Positions 23,183 to 35,321 of a stretch of DNA of 64,000 nt are shown piece by piece. The translations under genes were made by a program, and so were the position numbers. Below the pieces are notes generated by a model that was given only the letters and a program-made list of their open reading frames with translations, searched no databases and had not been told where the DNA came from. Where the stretch lies: assembly GCA_037043015.1 (NCBI GenBank), contig CM073324.1, positions 2,473,413 through 2,537,412 of the forward strand, written 5' to 3'. Source of the DNA: Bryum argenteum. Its lineage: Eukaryota > Streptophyta > Bryopsida > Bryales > Bryaceae. How positions within the stretch are numbered: position 1 is the stretch's first letter; each line of letters begins with the position of its first letter.

Positions 23183-26100
23183 ATGATGTTGGAGAAGAAG
23201 GAGGTGTTTGTGGGGTTGAACGGGGTGAAGATAGGCAAGGAGAACGGTATGCGGGCAGGACTGTATAACAGCCCCAGTCCTTCCCCCTCGCAACGTCGTC
23301 GTAGTCGTAGTAGCCTTGGGCGTCGACGACCCACTAACCTCTCCCTTCTTCTTCTCATTGCCGGTATGTCTCTTCTTCCTCTTCCTCTCCCTACATTGGG
23401 ATTTTACTCTTCTGAATCGCGGCGATCTTACATTGATTGATCGTTTGTCGTTGTGGCCTGGCCGCGCAGGGTTGCTTTTTGTTGGAGGGTTTGTTTTTTT
23501 CGCGTTCCAATGGCATCTCAACCCTTCTCTCTCCACGGTGAGTCCCACAATAACCTAATTTCATCCTCTGGGCTGTCAAAAATCATGTGTAAAAACTCAC
23601 CTCTATATAATCATCTTATTCTGGAGGAGCACTCGCACTCAATGAAACAATGAGTTTACTTTTGGATCCTCCACGATCATTGAAAAAGATTTATGAGATG
23701 ATTCAATCAACGAATTCAAGACTACCCTACAATCTGATCGGTCAAGCTTCTCTTTTTAAAAATGTATTGATCCAGTTTATCACTGTAGTTCACCTGATAT
23801 AACTAGTCCTGGACCTTGTTGTATGGGTACGATGTGTTATTAGTGTTTACTCTAAGAGGTATTTTTAGTTATTACCAATTGGTGTCAGTCATGTAATGTG
23901 CATAAACATCCAAATATAAGGATGAACAAACACTTTATTCAGACACCAACTAGAAACAAGGCTGCTCTAGTGGAAAATGTGGTCTTTATACCAAGCTATC
24001 CATCAATGTTCACACCAAGAATGTCTCATTCCACCGGGAAGTACCATACTTCTTCACTACTAGGATCTAGTCCTTCTTTGGAATGAGAGCTATCTCACGG
24101 TAATTGCACTGTTTTGAAACCAACTTTGTGCCTCCTGCATATCACTTTAGAATGTTACTACGATTTAAAAGAAGCGATTCTCGTGATCAATAGCAAATGC
24201 ATGGATTTCCTGTGGTGATTAACAACGAACAGGCTTGTTACTTATATCTGTTGTTTGGTTTTCAGGGAACTACTGGCGATGGTACGATACCAGGCGAGCC
24301 TCTGACACTGGATTCACTTCCACGGCAACTAGGCGATCAAATGACACTTTGCAAATCGTATGCAGTCATTGCGAAAGAGAACAACAACCTACAACTGGCG
24401 TGGCATTTGAGTGCTCAAATCCGTGCCGCGCAACAACTCCTATCTTCGGTACTGAGCCCCTCATTTCAGATTGCCTGCCACTTCATGTTCCTCTTTAGTA
24501 CTATTAGTAACTCATGCTTGTCTGTTTCGGTGCTTAGGCTGCTACTCGAGGAACCTCAGTTGCGTGGGCCGAAGCGGAGCCCGTCATGCGAGAAATGTCA
24601 AGTCTCATATTGCAGGCTAAAGAGCTTCACTATGACAGTGCAACCATGCTCATGAAGCTGAAAGCTGAAATGCAGGTAAGGCTCTCGTCACTGCTTACCC
24701 CATTGTGGATCCAATGGTGCACGTCAGATCTTAAGGTAGCCTGCTCAATAATGCTCAAATTTCAGCATAGCAGATGAATTATATAATGTGAAAAAGTATT
24801 GTGAACCATTGTTGGTAATGCTCCATTTTGGAATGGAGCACTGTACCAAGCTAAAGAGCTAAATCTGAGTATGCTTATGAAGCTGAGAGCTGAAATGCAA
24901 GCAGGGCACACTTGCACTGGTTACACGGTTTTGGATTTAATAGTTCATTTTTGGCCAGGCGTTGGAGGAGATGGCCAATACAGCGGCGACGCAAAGTGCA
25001 ACATTCGGGCAGCTAGCAGCAGAGGCAGTACCCAAGAGTCTACACTGCTTAAGCTTGAGACTAATAACCAAGTGGGCGACAGACGAGAAGCTACGAGAGG
25101 AGGCAAAAGCAAACCAGAGAAGCATGGCTCCGAAGCTAACAGACACAAGTCTGTATCACTTCTGTGTGTTCTCTGACAATGTACTCGGCGCATCAGTGGT
25201 GATCAACTCCACAGTAATGAACTCGCAACAACCGGATCGTCTCGTCTTTCATGTTGTCACGGATGCAGTAAACGAAGGGGCCATGAAAGCTTGGTTCGCT
25301 GTGAACGACTTCAAAGGGGTGGCCATTGAGATTCAAGCTGTTGAGAGTTTCACTTGGTTGAATGCCTCTTATGTTCCTGTTCTCAAGCAGCTCCAGGATG
25401 CTGAAACCCAAAGCTACTACTTCCGCTCTGGTGGTCAAGGTGGTGGTGACTCTCAGAAGACGGCGCTCAAGTTTCGCAACCCGAAATATCTGTCCATGCT
25501 GAATCACTTGCGGTTTTACATTCCCGAAGTGTATCCTGCGCTCCAGAAGGTCCGCTCTCTACCACCTACATCCTTCAAATATCATATCTTACCCACATAC
25601 TTTTCAGGAAAACTCTAAATTACTTGCACAAAACGAAGGATGGCTTTAAGTTCTTATACAAAGTAAAACTCTCCACACAAACTGTATATGCTTTTTAACA
25701 ACAAACCATCCATACTCCAGTACCATTGTTGTCAGAAACATTCCTCAGAAATGAAAAACTACAGCATCCATACTCTTGTATCTTTGCTGACAGAGTCGGT
25801 AGAGAAATACATCAAATACCATATGTTCAATCAATTTTGTGTAATACCATAGTTAGTGATCATCTGTCTCCACAAAGCTAGCATTGAATGAGAGACGTTA
25901 AGACACTTCAGAAGCTCTCCGTGTGGTCATTGACAGAATTGCCGAAGCTTCTCTTGATGCTGCTGGCTGAAATTCAAACACTACTAGAAACGAAGATTAC
26001 TCTATGACTGGTGTTTGGTGTTCTTTGAGTCATGAGTTGTTCTTTTTTATTGTCACAAAAGCCATGTTTTGCTAACTGCGGTATGGCTTGTGGTGTGCAG

Positions 26101-26640
26101 GTGGTATTCTTGGACGACGATGTAGTAGTCCAACGAGACCTCTCCGAGCTATTCACACTAGACTTGCACGGGAACGTGAACGGAGCAGTAGAAACCTGTC
26201 TCGAGAGCTTCCACCGATTCCACAAGTACTTAAACTTCACACACCCGAAGATCCAGTCGCACTTCGATCCAGACGCATGTGGGTGGGCGTTCGGGATGAA
26301 TGTGTTCGACTTGGTGCAATGGAGGGAGAAGAATGTGACAGCGAGATACCATTACTGGCAGGAACAGAACGTGGACAGAACGCTTTGGAAACTGGGCACA
26401 TTACCGGCGGGCCTTTTAGCATTCTACGGCCTCACTGAGCCTCTAGACAGACGGTGGCATATCCTCGGACTGGGCTACGACGCCAACATTGACGCCGAAG
26501 CCATCGACAGCGGCGCCGTTGTGCATTACAATGGCAACATGAAGCCGTGGCTCAAACTGGCCATGAGTCGGTACAAGCCTGTTTGGGAGCGTTATGTCGA
26601 TCACCAATCTCCTTATTTGCTGCAGTGTAATTTCCACTAA
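23183..26640 (+). CDS. GAUT10/11-like galacturonosyltransferase, GT8
   Basis: A Golgi type II membrane enzyme that transfers galacturonic acid from UDP-GalA onto homogalacturonan. Exons: 23183-23363, 23470-23537, 24266-24448, 24538-24675, 24959-25549, 26101-26640, giving 566 residues with consistent phases. A signal anchor (residues about 53-74) is assembled across exons 1 and 2 after a basic Arg-rich stretch. A stem region with the GAUT phrase AKELHYDSATM follows. The GT8 domain has LYHFCVFSDN, LDDDVVVQ (metal/UDP-binding Asp cluster near residue 392), HFDPDACGWAFGMNVFD and the C-terminal HYNGNMKPW. The ending WERYVDHQSPYLLQCNFH resembles GAUT10/11 more than GAUT1 or GAUT8. Two adjacent ATGs start the frame, and I took the first. 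Confidence 0.95.
24848..24908 (+). pseudogene. decayed partial duplicate of GAUT exon 4 inside intron 4
   Basis: The stretch gctaaagagctaaat ... atgcttatgaagctgagagctgaaatgcaag matches the end of exon 4 (24614-24675). It encodes a degraded AKEL ... MLMKLRAEMQ. The copy lost nine bases in the middle, and its splice donor is changed from CAG|GTAAGG to CAAGCAGG. It sits between exons 4 and 5 and is presumably spliced out. Confidence 0.8.
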
Positions 26641-26984
26641 CTACCCCATTTTTTGCATTTTGTTACACCATTAACCCCCATTTTCTTTCTTCTTCACTAA
26701 TAAATTGCCAGATTTCACTGTTTTGGCATTTTAGAAGGTGCCTTTTTAGATAGATAGAGCTGGTTCGAGAATGACCGGCCGCCTCAGCAGGGAGAATGAT
26801 GACGAGGCCATTCATTGTTCCTCTTCATCCCATTATTATTGTTATTCTTTGGTCATTATTGGAATCAAGCAATGATCAATATTCCTTATTCGTATATAAT
26901 ACCTTCATGGTTCCTACCTATGAGTACCTCTATCATCGTGTACACTCCAAAATACTTTACACATTATTTATCAACATATCGGAG

Positions 26985-27165
26985 TATGATAGACTTTCAT
27001 TGTATAAAGTAAGATCGAGGTATGATAGACTTTCATTGAATAAAGTAAGACCGAGGAGTGATTTTTGATATTGGAGTATGATAGAATTTCATTGAATAAA
27101 GTAAGATCGAGATTTTTGATATCGGAGTATGATAGACTTTCATTAAATAAAATAAGGTTGAGGAG
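26985..27165. repeat. tandem repeat of a 36-56 bp unit, four copies
   Basis: The core TATGATAGACTTTCATTGAA followed by taaa(g/a)taag recurs at about 26985, 27021, 27077 and 27128. The spacers between copies vary in length (with gagtgatttttgatat insertions). Confidence 0.85.
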
Positions 27166-27375
27166 TGATTTTTGAGTGATTTTTGAGAGTGTTGAGATAG
27201 CCGATAGTCAATTATATATGAGTATTGTGTTGTTATCTTCTTTTCCTAAGCTACTCACAACATGCTTGCAACTATTTTGTGTACTTCAAACATTTGACAA
27301 GCAATTTGATCATATGCTTCATTGAACACAATTTGGAATAAAACATTATCAACAAACATGATATGTAAAAAACTC

Positions 27376-27774
27376 TCATCTCATTTCATGAGCCAAAAAT
27401 AAAGCAAATGCAACAATGATAAAAGATATTACAAATGACATGATGGTTTCCGTAACCATAGTATCTGATGCAAACTCTAGTAATGTAGAGGTGTATCCAG
27501 GTGGTTTAGTAATGTTATTAAATAATTGCAATGCATTGCATTCTAAACAAATACTACTTATAACAACTTTTTGTATTGCACTTGATGAAGTATAATATAA
27601 AGCTTCAATTTTTGTCTTTGGAATTTGCATCATTGCTGAAGTGAAGGCCAAGGTGCATGTAGAAGAAACTATAGCCACGGCTATTCCCAGTACTAAGCTA
27701 TCACATAGCCAAGATGTTGTTGTAATTTGGTGCCATACTAATCTTAATGTTGCCATGAGAATCTCAATACCCAA
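27376..27774 (-). CDS. hypothetical membrane-like ORF of 132 codons
   Basis: Not recognised. The frame begins MGIEILMATLRLVWHQIT. It contains two clear hydrophobic segments, about residues 27-49 (SLVLGIAVAIVSSTCTLAF) and 108-128 (MSFVISFIIVAFALFLAHEM). A mixed, coding-like composition lies between them, which is unusual for this AT-rich surrounding. It could be the last exon or a remnant of a multi-pass membrane protein gene. No splice partner or promoter was identified, and it ends in a proper stop. Confidence 0.35.
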   Translation of the reverse strand: MGIEILMATLRLVWHQITTTSWLCDSLVLGIAVAIVSSTCTLAFTSAMMQIPKTKIEALYYTSSSAIQKVVISSICLECNALQLFNNITKPPGYTSTLLEFASDTMVTETIMSFVISFIIVAFALFLAHEMR

Positions 27775-27779
27775 ATAGA

Positions 27780-29080
27780 AGGGTTGATTCTACATCGATT
27801 TGGACAGCATTGTGGTCATTCGTAACTCCTTTCACGGATCTTGTTGAATTTTTTCTACAAAATGTGGTTGATCATACAATGCCATGATCAATTCTTGTGA
27901 GGTCAAAACCATTATCACATTTGTTTATGTAAGATACTCCATTTGTACTCTTCAATAAATTTGAGTACACCTGTATGATTACATGGCTATTAATAACCTA
28001 AAGTAAAATACACGCCAGAATATTGGAGCTCACGTTGTTGTCATCAATTTCAACTAGAGTATGCTCTTCAGTCTCATGGTGGAATCTTAAGAAAGATTCA
28101 AGTTTTTGAATTAACATTTGCAACGGTCTTCATTTGATTTTGTGCCATACCAAATATTAATTTTCATATATACAACAATATTATTGTTAAGATGATCATT
28201 TTAATACAATCCCATTCTCTTGAAAGATTGAGCAACCCTATCTATGGATAATACAATTGAAGTTTGACTCAATCAAAACTTGCATAAATGGTGTTGACTC
28301 CATCCTCCTTATCAACGCATAGTACATATAACTACCTAGTAACTAAATTAACCATTCATGTTACTCTCCCATCTCAAATGTTACTAAACTCTCTTACATG
28401 TGAGTTATTTTTGCTCCAAACAAATACACTAATACATGAAGGTGAGAGTGAAAGTCATATCATTTATCCAATTACATAAAACATATTTCCCATCTTAAGT
28501 GCACAACAATAGGTGGTTTCACCATATCATATGCTTGATTACCTCATTCGTAAAGTAATGGGCCACAATCCTTATTGCTTTATATAAAAAAATGACCTGA
28601 TATCAAAAACGTCAACCTTAGCTACATATATGCAATTTGCAATTGGAAAACAACAGTCACTCTCAAGACTCTCCGGATAGAACGTATACTACAACAGTCA
28701 ATCTTAAGACTCTGCGGATAGAACGTATACTGTAATCTATACATTCATTTTGAAACAGGGTAGAAAAGAAGCATACAAGATATGAACAGAACGAGCACCT
28801 TCTCTGCACGAATGAAAATTCGATTGTGAATTACAGTTTCAGTTCGTTTCACGAATCTAATCACAAGAACACAAGCACTAATACTACAAAAGCCCGTAAC
28901 CAACTTCACAATTCACATACACAGCTCCTAGAAACCTCAAAACGCTACATTCCACAAAGCGCAGTATGCTAAAAGGACAGGAAAGAAAGAAAGAAAGAAA
29001 CAACCCCGAGTTGATGGCAAGCGATGTGAAATGGGGTTTGTTTACTTCGTAAAGTTGAAAACAAGGTAGTATCCCACCAA
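27780..29080. other. gene-free AT-rich stretch
   Basis: No coding evidence on either strand. It holds the 41-bp duplication at 28651-28732. The last part (28850-29080) is the likely 3' UTR of the minus-strand MERIT40 gene, with a short (gaaa)n run at 28982-28999. Confidence 0.5.
28651..28732. repeat. 41-bp tandem duplication
   Basis: Two adjacent copies beginning CAACAGTCA and ending GATAGAACGTATACT, with four or so mismatches. Confidence 0.85.
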
Positions 29081-29086
29081 AGAGAA

Positions 29087-30536
29087 CTAGTGAGGTCGTA
29101 AAGGACCAGCAATGTCGTCTGTCTCTCTCCTTGGAGCAGCAAGGTTCCCTGACGTGCTGTTGTGTGGAGCTGCAGCCACCATCTTCGCAAGATCCCGTGG
29201 AGCATCGAACTCGTCTTGCGGACATCGTTGCTGCGGGTGCGATAGAAGTATGCATATATTCCTGCATGAGCAAGCATGGATAGTGTAAGTTTAATCTATC
29301 TTCTTCAACAGTAATTAGTTGCAGAAGCATGACGAGCGCTTAAGTTTGTAAGAGTTGGTGCCAATGCTGTCTCTGGCCAACTATGGAAGTATGCATTGTG
29401 GTCAGTTGCAAAAACATGACAAGGGTTTAGCTTTCTGATGGTGCTAATAGTGTCTCTGGTCAAAGTATGCATATGGGAACCCAACATACAAGGGCAGAGA
29501 GGGTTGTTCTTGGTGGTAACTTTGAGCTTTCTTTGATTGTAATCGGATGCTGTGTGTTAGGACTTGTAATAGTGTCTCTGGTCAACTATGGATGAGATGG
29601 TTACCTGAAGAGCAAGCGTGCACTTCCACTGCTGCTTTCGAAAATGTAGCTTTCGTACTCGCTGACGCGTTCCAAGGCATCCACAAGAGAATCGTATACA
29701 TTTTGAGGACAATTCTCGAGAGTGGGCTTGTCATGCAGATACAAGGCATCGAATGAGAACATACGCTGCTTGTCTGGCCACTGCATTGACACCTCGATCG
29801 GCACCGAGGATCTGCAATATATGAGCACCTGCAATGCGAAGTGGCTACCGTTCTATTAGCCCATTGCAGCATCATCCACATCAGAGATGATACTCGCTTA
29901 AAAAAAAAGAACCTGTGACCTCGGTGCGACAGTAATAGATCATGCCTTGGATGTATTTCATACTCATGCGCAAGTTCGTTCGTTTGCTTACCACTCTGAG
30001 GCGCCTGCTTGAAGCATGGGAGTGCTGTGCCTCTGCAGCTGCCATGCGGAAAAGCTCGGATAAATCACACTGAGGGTACGTTCCGGAGGCGGCAAGCCCA
30101 CGCACTACTTGGCCAATAACGTCGATGTCGTTTGTAAACCCCCGTTTCAGCTACAGGAAAGACAACACAGAATGAGGCTTTAAACCAGCAATACTCCAGA
30201 GGATGCCACAGGGGTGATTGAAACATGACCTAGAGACATGAGCAAGAGCCATACCCACGATGCTGATTTCCGAAGCGTGGCAAACGCAAACCGATGATGC
30301 GCATTGGCCATGAGCTTGGAGTGCACGAACAGGATGATGGCCTGCTTGATAGCATCCAAGCGACACAGACCCTTTCCTTGAGTCCCCACCTTCATCTCCA
30401 CGCTCACCTCCGCATCGGCGTCCACGCAGAACAAGATGTCTTCAGGCGAATGACCCATTCCTCGAAGCTCATACCGCAATGGGTGCACCTCCTCCTCCCC
30501 CCCTTGCATTTTGCTCCAAGCCCCTCTTTCTCTCAA
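29087..30536 (-). CDS. BRISC/BRCA1-A complex subunit MERIT40 (BABAM1) homologue
   Basis: A scaffold with a von Willebrand A-like fold that holds together the K63-specific deubiquitinase complexes built on BRCC36 and BRE. Exons: 30536-30255, 30150-29992, 29828-29605, 29261-29087, giving 279 residues with all phases agreeing and consensus GT-AG sites. Family phrases: PEDILFCVDADAEVSVEMK (residues about 31-49), a segment of the form RLDAIKQAIILFVHSKL, and HRFAFATLRKSASW. The third exon carries VLIYCRSSVPIEV, and the C-terminal part carries ILLSHPQQRCPQDEFD, which mirrors the animal protein's ending. A second in-frame Met at residue 10 could be the true start. The function is taken from the animal family; I see no plant-specific feature. 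Confidence 0.88.
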
Positions 30537-30539
30537 CCC

Positions 30540-33270
30540 GCTGTCAAGATTACCGGAACCCTATTGCAGCACCCTCGCCATAGCCAGCTCCTCGAAGCTG
30601 CCCACATGGCAATACCGACATTGATGAAAACCCCACATGCCATGATCGATCATCTAAAAGAATTTGGGGGTGTGGATTTTTTAGCAATGATTTGGTAGGA
30701 GGCTTACCGCAGGGTTAATGTGGGTTCCGCTTGAGAGTTGCAGGGGAGTCCGCCATAACCAGTCGATTAATGACGAGGAACACTCCGCTTGTCAAATTTG
30801 AATGATTACTGCTTGTATGAGCTTTTCGGAATGTGCGAGTATCGAAGTTTCTGCATGAAAGAAACGATGATTTTGACTGTCTGTAGCGGAACGGCGAAAC
30901 AGGGCACTACAGACCAGCTCGCGATAACTTTGCGAGGGGCAAATGCCGACTCGTCCCTCTCTAATGTCACATTCTCTGTTGATACTTTGCTAGTGTATGA
31001 CATCCTCTATTATCACCTTCTCTGATGTTCCGTTCCCTGTTCTCTATAGCACCTCGGGAAGAGTTGCTTTTAGCATATGGGTCTTTGAGAATTGGTAATG
31101 TGAATGGGGATTGAGGTATTTGCCCGAGTTGGTCGTTATATTAAATCTTGGTTCATGTTGTTGAGCGCTTATCTCATTGGCTTATTAGGATATTTTTCCA
31201 CCTCTTGTGTTCTTCTCTGCAAGCGTCTGCCCCGTTTATGTAACATTCATTTCTTTTTTTCTCAATTGCAAACGTATGTTTGTCTTGATAATTATAATGT
31301 CACCTAACCGCACTTCCGCTTAATCGTTAGTCACCAGCCTTATCTCTCCACTCACCTACAAATCACCTTATTGTCATTGATATTATGGGTCACATTCACT
31401 TCTTGGGTGGGTTCCATGTTTTATTGCCGAGGAAGAAAGAGGTTGCATACTCCTTCATTGTGAGCCCTATGTTTATTGCCTAATATGAGAGGTTGCATCA
31501 TCAATATTATCGACCCCTTCTCCCATACTTATCATTTGATGTAGGAAGCCACACATACTAATCGAACTTAGTAATCATATCAAGATTTTCATTCATCACT
31601 ATAAAAGATACAACTATCAATCAAATCCTTACAAGGTTTGAGGCAATATTGCATCGCTTTCAGAAACATGGTGCTCATGTAATAGTAGCATTGATAAATA
31701 TTGATTGCACCACATGAGCTTCACATCATGTGCCTCAATTACGATTAACTTCTACATTCAATTTTAAGTGTAAGATTATTTTATTTCATTTTTGTAAATA
31801 CCTTTTACAAAGTAGCCACAAGTTTGTAGAAGAAATCTCTTTTTGTTATAAAATGCTAGATTTTTTATTTTTTATTTTTCTCTATTTTATCTCATATTAA
31901 TTTGATTTCAAACTTAACCTCTTAATAGTTTGACTCGTTGATAGAAAAATAAAATAAAATAAAATAAAAATCTCAAAGAACGTGTTGTATTGTAAATGGA
32001 ACCTTCCTTTCTATTTACAAATATGTAGTAAACATACATTCGTTGAGATTTGAACCATACAAATATGTAGTAAACATATTATATATCATGTGGGTCAAAT
32101 TTTTAGTCATGAAGCCTTAAAGATTGCAAGATTGCACGAGGCTTAAAAACGACCCTTGACCCAATTCCATCAAATGCATTTGACAATTTATTTTCATAAA
32201 AATAGAGGCATAATCTCATATGCAAGTTGCATCGTAACAATACTATTAATTATTCCATCTAGAATACGTCAACCTCATGTCTTACTATTTATGCCACATA
32301 AATTTCTTACTAAAGTTTGAACTTCTATGAAAAGTTTTGCACTCTCTTAGCCCTAGTCCTTAAGTGGTGAAGGTCAATTTTAACCCCACTTCAATTTATC
32401 ATTCCTGGGGGGTAAATTTTTACCTTCAATTACAGTTGAGTGGTCTAAAATGGAACAAGTTCCACAATGGAGCTCCAGTAATCTTCACTTATAGGTACAT
32501 AACAACTTCTTTATACAACAATACCATGTACTCGGGTGCAAACATTGTAGGGTATCACTTTAGGGCACCATTTAGGAACATTTGTATTCCAACTTCAAAA
32601 ATTCATAAGTCACTCTACAAAAGTTCAAAAATGATGATTCGACTTGCTCTAAGCTCTCTACTAATTTTCCTCATACAGAAAAAAAATTCTCACACTCGTA
32701 ACATCCCTATAGATTTCTCATGCACTATCATTATTGACCAATGTGTGATTGGAGAGTAAGTGCTCTTTGTCCCATTTGGCTTCAGACTACTTCGAAAAAA
32801 GGAGTATCAACACTAACTTTGAAGTTCTCAAAGTATGCTAAGTTTTTCATAATGGATAATGTTTTCATGGTCTCCTTGATTATACTCAACTACAATGAGG
32901 GAAACCTTGAGGCTCAAAAATCTTTGACTGTCTAGAATTTAATTATTCAAAAAGAATGGAGGAAAAAGCGGAGGGTAAAAGAGAATTAAAATGATGAGGA
33001 TTTATATTAAAAAATTGAACTTAAACTTCTCCCGGTCTAAATTCACTTTGCACTACAAGAGTGACCAAGCCACTCAAGATTTCAATTCTGATTTATCATG
33101 GTCACAGCTCTTGGACATGAGCCATGACCATAAAAATGATTTTAATTTTCTTAGTCATGACTCGTGGTCCATAGTGTAAAAGGGACCCTTAGAGTGAGTT
33201 GACACTTCGAAGTTTCTAGCAGCCTAGGACGATGACGTCACTGGTAGTCACAACGTCCAGTTCTGCTTTA
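30540..33270. other. intergenic stretch between MERIT40 and INTS3
   Basis: The right flank of MERIT40 (30.5-31.0 kb) is moderately GC-rich and is probably its promoter. The remainder is AT-rich. A phrase at 32085-32150 (catgtgggtcaaatttttagtcatgaagcc) is shared with the dispersed repeat near 6.97 kb and 50.98 kb. An (AAAAT)n run lies near 31948-31970. No gene was found. Confidence 0.5.
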
Positions 33271-33399
33271 ATGGAGGAGAGGACGATGGTCCATGGATGA
33301 ACAGAAAAATATCACAATGAGATCATCGACGTTCATCCAGTTGGAGGCGAGAGAGGGCGGGCAGCCCGGGGGAGGCGGGCAGTCGCCATGTTCTATAAG

Positions 33400-35321
33400 A
33401 AGGAGCCCTCCACAGCCATCACTCCGACTCTCGCCACTGAGCGGAGAGGAGGGGCGCTCCCAGCGGCGGAGCCACAATCCCATCGTTATGATTCCGCGGC
33501 ACGGATCTCGCATTTTTCTCGCGCATTCCAACGAGCTCTCAATTGCTCGATTTGGCACTTTCTGCGATTTGCAGTGAGGTTGGAGGCGCTCTAGGGGTTG
33601 GAAACGGATTGGCGTGGCGCTGTCGGAGCTCCATTGCTGCTGCTGTTGCTGCGGCTGAACACTGTCCTTTGCACAATTCGATTGATCATTAGAGCTCGTT
33701 TCAAGCGGCTGGGTGCTCGAAGTCTTTGGATTATGGAGCTTTGTGGCGTTGGATTGCACTTTTTGCCACTCTCACCATCGGTACGTATCTTTCCTTGTTG
33801 CTCCGCTCGTGTTACTCCCCGTCCGTATTTTCCATCGGCACCTGTTCCTCTCCTGTCAGCCCTAATTTGATCCCGTTTTCTGTGATTTTGAATTCACATT
33901 GTGTGGTTGAGTGACTATAAAAGCACGATATAAAGATTTGTCAGTCGTTGAGAGTGGCGGTTGTCAGTTGATTTTTGTTGAGTGCATATTAACCCTAATT
34001 TGAGATCTATAGTGACTAGGATTTGGTGAGGTAATTCTTTACGGGTTCTGGAGAATTGCGGTCTGTTCTTTGTCATGAGAATCAATCAAACAATAGTGTA
34101 GGACGTGAGTTTCTTGACAATGTGTTAATTGTTGATACCTTGTCATGCAAAGTCTTTGTGCACGTACTCATTGTCCGGGATTGCTATGCTTGAGAAGTTG
34201 TGCTTCGCTATGATGATGTGTCAGTTTGTAAATTTAAATAAGCCACATGAATATGTGGGAAGTGTCTTTCATGTCGATCGCAGGTTCATGTGAGTATGCA
34301 ATGTCGCTACTTCCTCTAGGGTTGGGATGACAAAGTAGACAGTGTTGAAGACATGCTTGTTTAGCTTATTTTCAAGTGAACTATGTTCTTACGAGAAACA
34401 TGGAGAATTGCCGATTGCGTTAGCTCCTTATCGGTCAAAATTTGTCTTTGAAATCTCTTCTTTTTGCTGGCACATCTCGTGAAGCTTTAGATCTCTCTAC
34501 TCTAGCTCTCACAGACATGGAAGTGGCCACTGGTTAATTGTTCATCTGAGGTGATATCTTCAATACCTTGAATTTAGGTTTGAGTATATATTAGGACCTA
34601 TCAGTTAGTGTTCTCAGAATTCAAGGATCATTAGAGGTATTAATCTATGGAGGGTTGACGCTGGACGGGGTGCTTTGTCAAGCCTCGCCTCGTGATTTCG
34701 ATTACCTTTTGCCATTTCAAGTGTCATGTATTGCAGGTTTAGCAACTGGAATGACATGAATCTTGATCGATATGAGCTTGCTGTCCACATTTCATTTTAG
34801 TTCAGTAACTGAGTTTTGATTAGACGGTGATCGTTCTGAGCATGTGTCGTGCGTGCAGATTATAGAGTTTGGAATGCTTGACGATTGTGCAAAGAGGTTA
34901 AACACGATGAATTGGTACCTCGTGCCTTTGAAATTTTCGTCGACTGCAGTGGATTATGGCCTCTATACGGGCTCTCTTCTTGGGGGCTAGGGGACTGTTC
35001 TCAATCCAACGCACTTAGATGTAGGGTCTCGATGTGACCCTCGTAGTACATTGTTACTTTCCGGAATTTGAACGCACTGATCGCAGCCTTTCTTCTCTTC
35101 CTCCCTTTCTATTCAAATCTTGCTGAAGTTATTTCGCTTGTACAGTTAGAACTTGACTCTTGTACATAGGTGCCGTGATTGCCAAGCAACTTACCCCAAG
35201 ACTGTCATCATACCAAATGGACAATCTTACCTCTTTTGAAAGAATCTTGTATGCGGTTATGGGTCCGACTGGAAGGCAGTTTTAGGAAATGAGAGACAGT
35301 GATTTTCACTTAAGAGAGTGA
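33400..35321 (+). other. probable 5' UTR and leader intron of INTS3
   Basis: A GC-rich, CT-rich block at about 33400-33780 ends in a consensus donor, CATCG|GTACGTATC at 33779. About 1.5 kb of T-rich, stop-filled sequence follows, then the INTS3 start. This is the usual look of a plant 5' UTR intron. The minus-strand frame 33268-33759 with a poly-Gln run is a shadow of a (CTG)n-like stretch at 33630-33650. Inference without transcript data. Confidence 0.45.

Noticed and set aside
33268..33759. 163-codon minus-strand ORF with a poly-Gln run
   Set aside because: The Gln run is the complement of a CTG/CTT-rich 5' UTR stretch; no domain and no splice context.
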